Made by a program: the position numbers and the translations under genes. From assembly GCA_002633005.1 (NCBI GenBank), contig NMRA01000538.1:69679-133678 (forward strand): a stretch of 64,000 nt of DNA, read 5' to 3'. Under the pieces are notes generated by a model. That model searched no databases, had not been told where the DNA came from, and saw only the letters and a program-made list of their open reading frames with translations. This document shows positions 37,301-48,100 of this stretch, piece after piece (within the stretch, counting starts at the first letter, position 1; each line of letters starts with the position of its first letter). Origin of the DNA: Phoronis australis. Lineage: Eukaryota; Phoronida; Phoronidae.

Positions 37301-40300
37301 GATTTGGTTTAAATGTGTACTAGCAAATTAAGTGTGGTCAGATTAAGACCAGGATTGGGTTTTGGTGGTTTTACATTGCTACACTCTTAGTTGAGCTGTG
37401 CAACCTATCAGACAAAATGTGAATAAATATATAGTTAAGTTAGATAAATAGAAATTCTACTCTGAGCTAAATGACCCATCAGCTAAACTTTCCTTCCCTT
37501 GGTTTACACTGGCCCCATGAGGCTGCGCTTGTTTTGACATTCCGCCTCATAAGCTCTGTTAATTACTTGGGCAAACCTTTGTTTTGACTCATCAGTCCAA
37601 CATGTTAGTAATCCAACTATATACCGTCAACACCTGTCAATTCGTGTGTGTCGCTAGCTAAATGGCTGCATGCGTACCTCAGGAGGCATGCCAACATTTT
37701 TATCCGATTATTTCACCTGAGAAAGTATGGAGTGAAATGCCGCAAAGGTTAATGGACTATGGGAATGTATTACCTTGAAACATTAGAGAGGGGTGTGGTG
37801 AAGCAGTTCTTTTGGATACCCGTGTGCCACTAATTTGCATGTTTTTGCATTTTTGTTTTTAATGTAGCAAACCAGATGTCTTTTTTGACAATTTTAATAC
37901 TGAAATAATATTTAAAAATCTGATATTGACACGAGTCGTGTTGTGAGCGAAGTTCATGTTAGTTGAAATTGGTAACTATTTGAGTATGATGTTGTGGAGT
38001 GACCTTTTCCAAATAATGTCTGAGGGAAATGAGATGAATACTGTGTTTACACTGTGCAGGTTACCTTTATCATGCTTTATCTAGTGGACATTATCATGTG
38101 GACTATGCTAAAGTAGTTTAAGTACAGAAAATGACTTTCTACCCAGCTTATAACTTGTACCTGTAAATGACAATTGGACATTTCAAGATTTTAAGCTGGC
38201 AGAGGTAAAACCTCTGGCCTAGAAACAACATGACTGAGATTCTTGTCTGAAGTTGTTGCTGTGAAATCTCACTACTTTAGGGCGCAATGTGGACTGACAC
38301 TTGAAATTTTATTTTATTTTTTCTCTCTGAAACATATGTAGCACAAAATTACGTTTTAATTTTGTGAGAAGCCCTTGGAGAATGAAAGTGGTGAGATTCA
38401 CGGTTGCGTGTAATGGACTATCCTCTGGCAAGGCTATGAAGGCTTATGCATAATAACTTGGGTAATCTGAGATTATTTTAATGTGAAGGTTATGTATAAT
38501 AACTGCAGTTAGAATTTTTGTGTGTGAATTGTTTGAATATCCCACTACATAACATTGGCAGTTGATTTGATGGCAGCATAGAATTTATAGGAAATACTCT
38601 AAAATATCCCACTGTACTTCTAAATCCATACAAGAATGCAGAATGCTGTCTACCAACTACCCTGTTGCAATCTAACAGCATGCCATATTTTATTGTGTGG
38701 AAAACCATCCCACATTTCCTCTCTTGTGATCTACTCAAGTGTTCACACTAAGTGCTCTTTTGTCATGCATGTTGCAGGATTTGGTACGTTGAACCAATCA
38801 TGCTCCAACTGGTGTGGTTCATGAGAAAGGAACTGCAATCACAAGAAATGTATTGTGGTGCACGAGAAAGACAATCTAACATTTAAGAAAGGAATTGTGT
38901 TGTGAGAATGCCATACAATTCGTGTAATAGGAATACATGCTGTCTAGAGGAAGTTCCGCGATAAAGTAGTTGATTTGAAAGAAAGCTGGTTTGCTAGCAC
39001 TGGTCACTTATGTACTTTTGCATACATAGTTGAATGCCTCAGGGTCTTGTCATGGTTGGCTTAAAGGAGAATGTCAGTTATTACAGGCAACAATGATTGA
39101 TGGGGACAAGCTGTCCTGTCGTTTAGAGATTATGAATTTGATACGTTATTAAAATGTGATTTTCTATATTGGCTAAATGGAATTGAAAAACTAATAACTG
39201 TCTTGTTAATTAAACAGTGTTGCCATGGTACATGTACACATTGTGGTGAACATTGCCATTGTTGCAAAGTGGCTGCCTGAAAACTTCAGGGATGGGGGTT
39301 TCTCCCTTAGGACAGGAATGTTAAGAAATCTTATCCCTTTGCATCATTAAATTTTGGCTCAGAATGGAGAAGAAATGCTTTCTGGTTTCCGTGAAGCTGG
39401 ACTAGTTAGTTCTTGAGATTCCATTTTGCCATTGTGTGAATTTGGGAGACGCATTTTATTAAATAATCTCTTTAAGCCTAAAGGATACCAGCTAAACGCT
39501 TGTAAAAATGAAAACTCAGAATCTACAAATTACAGAATTCTAAGTGAAGTTCTGACTGAGAATGGAATGTCAGTTGACAGTGCTCTTTCAGAATTAGTTG
39601 GTAATTTTCCAAAATAATTTTCCCAAGGCCACATGAGACTACTCAATGTTCACAGAATAATGTATCAAAAGTAACAGGTAAATTGAAACTCATTAAGTAA
39701 CGCAATCCAGTGTGAGTCACTCCTGTCATTGCGTTTGACCTTTTCTAGTTCATCTTGGGAAATAGTCATGTTACACCTGATGTGAGGGGCAAGTCTTTTA
39801 ACCTTTGAGGAAGTTGTGTTTTGGAACGGTCATTAAGCAAAACAGTAATGCTGGCAACAGCGCAACAGATTAATACTATCTATAAAATACCAAATTTTAA
39901 TTGAAAAGTTTACCTGGGGGCATTATTGTGTTTCACTTGTTTTGTTGATTGAGTAGGAGAAAGCTATTTAGTTGTAACCTACATCACCCCAAGCACTCAA
40001 AATGCACTTATGATCCTTCAAATCGGGTGATTTGCATTGGAATGTGGATGGTTGTATTCTTTCCATACTTATTTGTTAGCAGTCCTGGGTCTGATTATGT
40101 GAAAGGTGTATAGTATAAGCCAAAAGTATTCAGACAAAATTACCGAAATTCACTGTCATGACAGCTGGGAGTATTCCGAATTCATCATCGTCATAGTCTT
40201 CCTTCGTGACTGAGAATGAACGGAAGTAACAGGAAAGTTAGTATGGAAACTAAGTCATTAAATAATTTTACTGTTCTACGATTTGTTTCCATTATTTTGT

Positions 40301-41334
40301 GTCGTTTACAGAATTAGCTGACATGACGGGGAAAATGGTGTTTTGTATTATACTGTGTTTTTAATACAGTCAAACCCCAGCACAAGAAACTCTTGGACTT
40401 TCCTAAAACTTTTGTTATAACTGAATTTTGCTATAACCAATTGATGCAACTTCTATACAGCTCAATTGTCAGAGGACTTATGGAATGGGATGTTACAAGC
40501 AACTAAGCGAACATTGGAAATGAGCCATATTCTAACAGGTTTAACTATACATTTCTTTTAGTTTTTTAAATTTTTGAGATTGTGACTACGTAGTTGTCAT
40601 GACCTAACATTATTATCTTCTTTCCAGAAGAGAACTGGTTCGAGCAGAATGGTTATGGCAGCCTGCCCATGAAGAAGAAGAACCGCATCAGCCAGCTGAT
40701 AGCCGGCGAGCCCAGGAACAAGCCCCACCTCAAAATAAGCCTTCCCGAAGACTTCCGCCGTGTCTCTGCCATAATCGACGTTGACATCGTACCAGAGGCA
40801 CATCGTCGAGTCAAACTCATGAAGAATGGCTCGGACAAGCCTCTGGGCTTCTACATCAGGGACGGGACGAGTGTGCGCGTGACGCCGCATGGACTTGAGA
40901 AGGTGCCGGGTATATTCATCTCGCGGCTCGTGCCTGGTGGGCTCGCAGAGAGCACCGGTCTGTTGGCAGTCAATGATGAAGTGCTTGAGGTTAATGGCAT
41001 TGAGGTGGAAGGAAAAACTCTAGATCAGGTTACAGACATGATGGTGGCTAACAGTTCAAACTTGATTATTACTGTTAAGCCAGTCAACCAGCGCAATACG
41101 CTGGCGCCGCAACGCGGTGACATCGGGCGCAACTCGCAGATGTCACAGGTGTCGAGCATAGGCTCGACGCACTCAGTTGATAGTGATGAGGTCAAAGAGG
41201 TCATACAGGAAGACGAGGAAGAGGACGATGTTCAGGATCTCTCGCGGAATACGGTCAATGAGGATGATGACATCATTGAGAAACTGTCGATCACGGAGGA
41301 GAAAGATAAGGCCAAAGCCATGGTTACGTTATGA
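13259..41334 (+). CDS. PARD6: PAR6 cell-polarity scaffold (complete)
   Basis: Exons 13259-13339, 21021-21246 and 40628-41334 total 1014 bp, a 337-aa protein (human PARD6A is about 346). PB1 domain, residues about 15-103: VVEVKSK at the exon 1 end, FDAEFRRF, and the acidic OPR-like segment [18 protein letters not shown]. Semi-CRIB at about 139-155 ([17 protein letters not shown]); PDZ about 163-257 with carboxylate loop PLGF at 174-177 and [20 protein letters not shown]. In the family PB1 binds atypical PKC, CRIB-PDZ binds Cdc42-GTP, and the complex with Par3 sets cortical polarity. The tail is acidic and ends MVTL, a possible PDZ ligand. Start: ATG at 13259; a second in-frame ATG at 13265 is equally possible. 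Three coding exons match the vertebrate gene structure as I recall it. Confidence 0.97.
13581..14030. mobile_element. Foldback element in PAR6 intron 1
   Basis: Outer arms: ACCGGTCGGATATAAGAGAA with CCAGTT at left; AACTGGTTCCTAAAATCAGG and GCTATATCTGACCATTGCTGG at right, inverted. Further copies of the arm motif (GAACC with TATATC and GGCACTGG) lie inside, suggesting nested insertions. No ORF. Confidence 0.65.
16870..17300 (+). repeat. Dispersed repeat family B, copy 3
   Basis: Carries CTTGGCTAACTTCCGATCA, GATTCATATGGAATTTTCA, ACCATTCTCCAAAATACTG, AACTTTACTAAAAGGCA and ends near CTAAATACACA, matching the block order of copies at 2318 and 5922. Confidence 0.6.
17651..17733 (+). repeat. 42-bp tandem duplication
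   Basis: TAATGCAACCTCAGACAATG begins at 17651 and again at 17693, each followed by ACTACTGATC; two units. Confidence 0.85.
19070..19140 (+). repeat. LINE-like 3' terminal fragment
   Basis: CAGGGCCCCCCTTGGAAAGT, a short hairpin region and TGTCCTCATTGTAAACATC, then AT-rich sequence. Parallels 30192-30262 and resembles 3' tails of CR1/L2-type non-LTR retrotransposons. Family assignment is inference. Confidence 0.45.
19650..19960 (+). repeat. Dispersed repeat family D, copy 1
   Basis: Blocks GTGTTCAAGTTCTGTAGTCT, GACAATGTTTTTGAGAAATTGTG, GCAATTTTAACAATTGTTTTT match 42985-43220 in order and orientation; a shorter piece occurs at 10545-10670. Confidence 0.6.
21021..21246 (+). CDS. PARD6: PAR6 exon 2 (PB1 domain)
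   Basis: Acceptor TTCACTTTCAG|TTTGAC, donor AAAAG|GTATGT, phase 0 to 1. Encodes most of PB1 including [20 protein letters not shown] and the OPR-like acidic motif. Confidence 0.97.
24685..24757 (+). repeat. 36-37 bp tandem duplication
   Basis: CAGTTGTGCTCTGC begins at 24685 and 24721 and each unit ends TGTTCCTATAC. Confidence 0.85.
25893..25960 (+). repeat. tRNA-like SINE head, copy 1
   Basis: 68 bases with a perfect 7-bp acceptor stem (TGTGGCC/GGCCACA), A-box-like TGGCCTAGTGTGA, B-box GTTCGAGTC, and a T arm with one mismatch (GTGAG/CCCAC). Followed by an unrelated body with AATAAAG-type A-rich sequence. Anticodon arm poorly formed, so a SINE promoter and not a working tRNA. Confidence 0.75.
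26850..27859. mobile_element. TIR element with internal TTAA(C/G)CGCCC direct repeats
   Basis: Perfect 24-bp terminal inverted repeat beginning CCGTAATCGTTCGGGTTAAC. Flanked by TA on each side (26848-26849, 27860-27861); copy 2 shows the uninterrupted site with a single TA at 31265-31266. The interior is an array of TTAACCGCCC/TTAAGCGCCC motifs in the same orientation at both ends. 382 N hide the centre. No transposase visible. Confidence 0.9.
27363..27744. other. Assembly gap (382 N) inside TIR element
   Basis: Gap flanked on both sides by the same repeat motif, so probably a collapsed minisatellite. Open frames spanning it are artefacts. Confidence 0.99.
29861..30141. repeat. Spacer between the two copies, with 28-bp palindrome
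   Basis: Not shared by either copy. Begins with a 13-bp inverted repeat, TACTTGGCGAAAT, with AA loop (29861-29888). Further on are ATGGCGGC and GGCGGCCATTTTGTTTCC, a style of repeat common in marine invertebrates. Ends at the ambiguous base 30142, exactly where copy 2 begins. Confidence 0.6.
30192..30262 (+). repeat. LINE-like 3' terminal fragment in copy 2
   Basis: GAGGGCCCTCTTGGAAAGCA, a small AGTGCTATCACT hairpin, then CCACCCTCATTTTAAAT and an AATAATAAATAAA tail. Typical layout of a CR1/L2-type 3' end; absent from copy 1. Confidence 0.55.
30316..30383 (+). repeat. tRNA-like SINE head, copy 2
   Basis: As in copy 1, with an intact T arm (GTGGG/CCCAC) and more CpGs retained (TTTACGCGAGGTCGTGGG), so closer to the source sequence. 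Confidence 0.78.
40105..40165 (+). repeat. TIR-like end of element family E
   Basis: AGTATAAGCCAAAAGTATTC then AGACAAAAT and CTGTCATGAC, matching the left terminus of the element at 59862. A partner end is not clear nearby. Confidence 0.5.
40628..41334 (+). CDS. PARD6: PAR6 exon 3 (CRIB, PDZ, tail, stop)
   Basis: Acceptor TTTCCAG|AAGAGAAC completes a Glu codon; runs to TGA at 41332-41334. Contains the semi-CRIB and whole PDZ in one exon, followed by an acidic tail ([12 protein letters not shown]). GC-rich compared with the flanking introns. Confidence 0.98.
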
Positions 41335-42909
41335 TCCAACTGCCACCGTCGAGTGTTGATGCTGACCATGTTGTCCATACTGTGTGCAGCTGTGTCCATT
41401 GTGAATGCAGTCATGTCATTTGTCAGCAGGAATACAACCGATCCAGATATGTTGATGGATATATTATGGACCTCGTTTGGTAGAGGCAGAAATCCTCGAA
41501 ATTGATCGACTTTGGGGTTGGGTCAAGGCAGAAATCGTCTGCAAATTATGGTCAAACTCCACCTTGAAATTTGATGACCTAAGGTTTGGATGTGTGAAAT
41601 TGATCTGTTTTCGATTCGTAAAACCTGGTCATTGTCACAGGGAAGTCTGTGTCATTGTTGAAGTTATTATCTCTGTTTGGAAGAAAATCGTGATCAGGCT
41701 CTTCTTCGAAACTTCAGATGTTTTGTTAAGATGTCGGCTAACAATATTTTTTATCGTTGATGCATGATTTCTGATCAAAGTGCTTGTGAGTGGATAAGAT
41801 ATATACCTGGGGCTTTGAGGTGGTGTGGGTTTTTATCTTTCAATGTGGAGCTCTGATCTTTTTGTTGATATATTTTAAGACATCGTTTTAACATGGAACA
41901 TATCAATTCAAATATGAAACGTCCAGGTCAAGCAAAGTATTGTTTGCACAATGTGTGACGTTATCGTGATTTTTTGTTACTCGACGTGATTTGCATATCA
42001 TTGGCCAAAAGTGTTTGTTATAACAGAACTATTAAGTTTCCTCTTGCATGCTATTTTTGTATAGAATCGTGTATTTTTCTATCGGATTTAGGTGGATGGA
42101 TGCTTATAATAATAACATATCAGTGTTTATTTCTACAGATATGACCATTAGCTTTGGTGCAAAAACTGTGAAATTTGTGCATGTACTGAAAATTAAATGT
42201 CCCGTATTTGAAGTAAAAACCTCAAAACTTAGCACGCAACCTTCGAGTGTTTTATGCTCTCTAGTAGAGATTTTTGAGATTTTATCCGGGCAGTAGTATA
42301 GAACTTGTGTTTTAATCTTTCTCACAATGAGTGAAATTGTAAATATTCTCACCTTTTGCGTTAGCGTAGTGTTTCGTAATCATAACAGCACTAGGATTTG
42401 GGCATGTTTGTTCAGGATTTAAGTGTCAGAAATTTAAATTTTGGGCAAGAGTATTTAAAAAATTATTGAGAGGCAATCCCTATTCATGGTGCATTCTTTA
42501 TGTTGAGGCCGTGGCATACCTTTCTGATTTCCAACTCTCATTTTGCTCTCTATCAGTGCTGAAACTTTAATAAGATTCCATATTGTACTCGAGCAACTTT
42601 GGAAATGAATGAAACCTCCCAATTCCTGTAAGACTTGACTTAACAGAAACATCCGAGTTGGACTTTGAGATAGAATCATGGGTGCATAGCAAGTTGTATC
42701 TCAGTAGACTGTACGTTCCAGAGGTTGTAAAGTTGATTTCAAATACTTGTGAAATGGATTTATGTTGGAAAGTTAAGCTTTTGAGAATTTCACTGAATCT
42801 GGTTTTCTTTTTTTCTCCATTTTTCACAACTTTGTTCATCTGTCTCCATAATTGTAGGCAGTTGGAATATAGAAAGTGCATTCAAATTGTCTAAATTTGC
42901 CTCGTGAAA

Positions 42910-42915
42910 ATAAAC
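42910..42915 (+). terminator. Candidate PAR6 polyadenylation signal AATAAA
   Basis: AATAAA about 1.58 kb after the stop, followed by a T/GT-rich stretch (TGCTCGTTTGTATTTTTTAC). First canonical hexamer I see downstream of the stop. Confidence 0.45.
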
Positions 42916-42984
42916 ACTGTTTACTTGCTCGTTTGTATTTTTTACGCAGAGTCAAAACTACCAAACTTGAATTATAGTAATGGT

Positions 42985-43220
42985 AAAATCTCACCTATTT
43001 GGGACAAATGTGGCAGACAAGTGAAAATTGCATTGTTTCATTTTTCCGGAAAAGATACTTCAGCACCAAATTAATGTTTTCTGTGTTCAAGTGCTGTACC
43101 ATAGGTACCAATAGACAATATTTTGACAAATTATGAACATGCACAACTGTAGAATGTTGGAAGCTCTTGAAAAATGAAAAACAGGCAATTTTGGCAATTA
43201 TTTTTATACGCAATTGGCGA
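42985..43220 (+). repeat. Dispersed repeat family D, copy 2
   Basis: GTGTTCAAGTGCTGTACCAT, GACAATATTTTGACAAATTATG and GGCAATTTTGGCAATTATTTTT correspond to blocks of the copy at 19650. Confidence 0.6.
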
Positions 43221-43891
43221 GATTTTACCAGTCAGAGTTCCTTATGATTTTTGTTCAGTCAAAAAAAATCAAAAGTAACCAAATGTGTTAGTCTATAAAA
43301 TGCCTTGGTGTCATATCAAGTGATACACCACAGATGACGCAGATTGAGTTCTATTGGAATGGCTTGCTTGATTGGACATTTGTTTATATGACTGGCATTT
43401 CCAGTAATCTGCGATTATCCAACTGTTGGCTGATATGACCATTCTTCATGAGATTGGTGAATGAGGGTATTAGAACTGCAAACTTGGAATAAAAATAATG
43501 AAAAGTGGCAAGTTTTCACACATTTACCTATTTGGGTTGAGGCCAGAGTGTTTATTGAGAAACTAAAAAACGGAGGGTGGACGTTAAACAAGTACAGGCA
43601 AACCGCAATATAACACTTGGGTTATAATTTTGTAATGGTTAATTCCGCAAGTCCCAAGTCAACTGAGTTGTTGGTTTAGTAGCATCGAACTTTGGTTACA
43701 ATGAAAACCAGATGTTTTGATGTGGTTCGACAGAACTATAAACACTGAACACTGAAGACTTGAAATAGTTCAAAATTAAGAGGTCTGGTATTAATAGTAT
43801 TTCATTCACACAAAACAGCAAATCACACCAGGTTCTGGTAACTTCGTACTGAATCAAGCAATAAGAGATCAAAAGGTTGTACCAAAACATG

Positions 43892-43897
43892 TTTATT
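43892..43897 (-). terminator. Candidate polyadenylation signal of ANKRD60-like gene
   Basis: AATAAA on the minus strand about 980 bp after the stop, followed by T/GT-rich sequence (CATGTTTTGG). Confidence 0.35.
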
Positions 43898-44874
43898 TAC
43901 AAAATAATCCCATTCAGCAGTATTGAAAATTTAAAAAGGTTAATACAAACCTGTTATTGGACATATAAGTGCATTGGGTGCATAGTAGTCAATACTATTT
44001 AATTCAAATAAATACGGACTTGATCACACATTAAGTGAACAATAAAAATAGTGCCTCATCTTACAGTTTCTAAAAAATGGCTACAATAGCTCTGACATGA
44101 ACTGCACTCCTTCAATGACAGAGGAAAGATGCCATACAAGCAGTGATAGCTGTTTTCAAAACTTCACACACGAGTTGAGTCGGACACACCCAGACGGATA
44201 AATTGCACATCCATCCATACTTGTTCACGTGTTCTCGAGACTACCCATAGCTCGTGTGGATTTGTAAGTTTACCATAAGGATGTCAAGTGATAGGTCGCT
44301 TTTCACGCCATGTTTCAACGTTTCAGACGGTCTCATGCATAGGTGTCAACCACTTATCTCACTTGACATTACAGAATTTTTCTGGTGAACGAAGAATGCA
44401 AGAATATCACTGGTGTAAAAAGTAACAAGCAGGATGAATTATGGGTGAGTAAGAACTCAAGTGGTGTCTTGTAATTCAGGACAGGGCTTTTTTTAGAATG
44501 GGGATGTAATTATCCAGTTCTAAAATATGCAGAAAATCAAATAACGCATATAGTAGCTTTCAAATGAGGGGCTGAATTTTGCTAAATATTTCTGGCTACG
44601 TTAAAGTAATGTTGAAAACCCACAAAGAAACCAGATGAAAACTTTAAATCAGCCGGAAGTTTTTGCTTCAAAATTTTGCTGATTTATCTGAGAAGAAATG
44701 TCATCAAACTTTTTGGAAAAGTACAGTATGTTAATAGTTAAATGTTCCAATAAGTGTAAATCTGATTTGCATATTTTTGAAGACGTGGATACATTTTTGC
44801 AATTCAAGTTTTGAGAAACAGAAAAAAGTGTCATTGAATTGAACTAAATAATAAATTACAAAAAGTACAGATAT

Positions 44875-45181
44875 CTAGGTTGGTAACATGCTCTGTTTCA
44901 CACCTTTTAAAGTGTTTGTAATCCTCTCATCCTCGGTGTGAACAAACATTTTCGCCGGAGAAGGACTCCGTTTCATCAAGGACCCAAACATAGTCTTCAA
45001 TTCTTTGATGTCCGGTTTGTGCTCTTCTGCCTCCCTCTGTATTCGTTCTCTTCGCTCAACCCTCTGACTTGCATCTAGTTTACTTGCAGCGGCTTCTCTT
45101 TGACGGACCTTCATTTTTTCCTTCTCTCGCTCTCGCACCCAAGCGTCATAAGATTTTATACCAACTTCCTTTTCCTGCATC
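44875..45181 (-). CDS. ANKRD60: ANKRD60-like exon 9 (stop)
   Basis: Acceptor TGTTGCAG|GATGCAG, phase 2; encodes YDAWVREREKEKMKVRQREA and other charged helix, ending KQSMLPT before TAG. Confidence 0.8.
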
Positions 45182-48100
45182 CTGCAACATACAAATATTA
45201 TGTCGTTGCCTAGTGTACTTCGGGCTTACATTGTATAGGATGACTAAATAACACTGACAAGTATCAACAATTTTCCAGTAGAGACAACAAAGAGTTTCAA
45301 TCACAACACGTTTCATGTGGTTTGAAAATGCTGGGCATTACTGCCAAAACATGTTGCATTTGAAACACTTTGTTGTCTTTATTCATTTCCATCCAAATGA
45401 TGTTAACAATCAAAAATATATTTAAAATAGGAGCTTCCTGATTTTATCAATCATAATGCAAAAGGATGAGAAGCAAAATTCTTTAGGAATTTCAGAGACA
45501 ATAAACAGTACAGGATATTGTCACCTGTTAGAAAAAGCTCATTTCACACCATCTTTTACTTCATCACTAGATATGTACAAGAACCGCTGGTGTAATCCAT
45601 TATAATTATCAAAAGCACTGATCTAAGTTCCCTTTGTGTGAAGCAAGGAAGTACCACTAAGACTTTATGTCAATAAAACACTGGCTGGAATTAATAGCGA
45701 TTTTGTACACTGAAACTCGTGATTTTATAACTATTTACCCAGAAACTGAATTCGTCATGACAAGTTGGATTACAGTCATTCCCCCAATACAAAAAATGGC
45801 CAAAAACAATGTCACTGGATTCAGTTTGCTGACTAGTATTTCAATTGTTACAGACAAGTTAACCATAATGGATTCATCGGGTTAGATGTGCAAGTCGTGA
45901 CGTGGGACAAAAGTGTGCAAACACCTAGATTGATATCTGGCTTTGGAAATCATTGTCTGGAGTTGAAAGTAAACAAGAGATATTTCTAGTGAAATGTCTT
46001 GTTTTGTTGACCAATTCTTAGAGCCAACACCTTAATATGTGCAGTGTATTGTGAGAAATCTATCACCTAGCGAACAAAGATGTACTGTTTAGTTAGTAAT
46101 GTCAACTGTCCAGACTAGATGTGAGGGTCTATCACATCGCAATTGCATTATGATTTGAATGGAGCTTTTGACTGATCACATGACACCGTAATCGCAGAGG
46201 TTCTGATGAATCTATACTATATTAATACAAAGCACAGAAAGGGAAGGAATTTGTGAAGGAAATGACTGCAGCACAAAGCTAAAACACTGGTCTCCACTCT
46301 CCATCAATATTCCACTTGAATGCAGTCATCAGTTTCTCAAAAATAATTTTGTTCAAAGGTATTCGCTCAAAATGTGTGTTCCAGTAAATTATTGAGTAAG
46401 CATTGCGAATATTTTAATATTCCCAATTATCGTGATATAACGAACAAAAAACTCTGATCACAGTACCAAATGGTAGCACAAAATCAAAAAAAAAGGAAAA
46501 ACAACATTCAAAGTGAAAATGGAGTACAAGCCACGCTTCAAGCTGTATTATTATCAAGAATTTGATCATTACTGGACAATATGGATTCTTGAATTATTTG
46601 GCTAAAAGCACCATCGTCACTGACAGAAGATCATTATATAATGGAACATGGAAAAAGTCGATTAGCTTTTGCCCAATACTCGAACTAGTGCATTTTTGTT
46701 CAGTCACGTTACATGTGATTTAAGACACATACTGTTAGTGGAAAACTCCTTCAAATACAAGCATCGCGATAATTTAGATTAATGAAAAGGAAGGCAGATT
46801 CTGAAAGGCAGTTCTGAGAGGAACACAGGCAAACAGGGGTGCAGTTTCTTATGAGGTTGGCCAGATCATGCAAGAGGGCATGCAAGTGAAAGGCTAGTGT
46901 TTTGCCAATAAGCTCAAGACCTAACTAGTAGGGCAATACAGGGGTAGCCGATTTTAAGGAACCAGTTTGATGCTTGTTATTCAGTGGAGAAAACTGATTC
47001 TCAAGATGTGGGACCCCAGACTATTACCACTAGTAGTGTACAGCAGCAAATTGGATACCAATGAAGTGATTTGATGGAAAGCGTAGAATCTTGAAATATA
47101 GGGAAAACACACAAATTCTTTCCATAGAAGATTTCTCACTGCAAGTGCCTTGCAAGTGACTAGCAAAACCTTAATTTCTGCTTTCATGCATTCCTTTGGA
47201 TAGCATAACAGAGTGAACCAATTAAGTGAATATGCTTTGGAAAAACAGTCACAACTATTCCTCAATCGCCAAAACTGTCTGTCAATCTGGTTTATAAAAC
47301 CATCGTCAGTACCGATGAAGTTGCTCAACATTACTTCTTCCCTTTCTGGAGACTAGTGTTGCGTTGCAAGAACAAGGCAAGCAAGCAAAATAAATCGCTA
47401 AACAAAATGATAAAGAAGATATGGAGAAAGCATACATAGGATGAAGGTTATGCAGAGGGTGTGTGCATTTTTTAATGGGTGCACCGTACGTCAAGCTGAA
47501 ATGAGACAAAGTAACACTCAGAGTTAAACACACATTAAGGGGAATGGATGTTATGTGCAAGGACTTACTTTATTTTAAAGACATAAAAAAGTTTTCAATT
47601 TAGGACCCAACATCGCAGAAATAAATTTTAATTTTCCTTTGTCAAAATTTTCATCAAAAATAAAAATAAAGAATGTTTCATTTCATTTTCAAGCATGGTT
47701 TGTAAGATACAACTGTTTTCACGTGACATTCAGTATATTTTTTAGCAATTCCAGCAATGCAGTAAACCTTTAAAAATATAAAGAACAATGTCAGTTTAAG
47801 CAATCATTTTTTCCAAATCGAAAATTTTTACTGTAGGAGCCCTTGATCACCATCTTGTCATAAAGAACATTGCAGACATATATGCTGAAATATGACTCAT
47901 ATATCACTATCTGTTAATAAACAACATGGAGTGGGTGGAGTAAATATGTCCACAAGGTGGCGCTAACAGAGACAGATAGGATCCTCACTTATTATCTGAA
48001 AATGAAAAAATGCTCACTAACATGGAGATGATAGTTGGCTAAGGGTCACTTACAACAACCTGAATCCATGCGTTTATGCAAGGATCATCATCTCACTACC

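Larger units (their letters stand above)
21247..40627. other. PAR6 intron 2 (19.4 kb)
   Basis: No coding exon recognised. The centre (25796-33173) is a two-copy segmental duplication with SINE heads and a TIR element. 21250-25795 and 33174-40100 hold only low-similarity AT-rich sequence apart from the tandem repeat at 24685; a TIR-like end lies at about 40110. Confidence 0.8.
41335..44874. other. Tail-to-tail interval between PAR6 and ANKRD60-like gene
   Basis: Contains the PAR6 3' UTR (to about 42930), repeat family D (42985-43220) and the presumed 3' UTR of the ANKRD60-like gene (from about 43870). No coding exon seen. Confidence 0.7.

Noticed and set aside
40366-40460. Possible MITE end ACAGTCAAACCCCAGCAC with TTATAAC motifs
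   Set aside because: Resembles a mariner-type terminus, but I could not find the opposing end or a target duplication.
40597-40890. Antisense ORFs opposite PAR6 exon 3
   Set aside because: They are shadows of a strongly conserved coding exon and look like no known protein.
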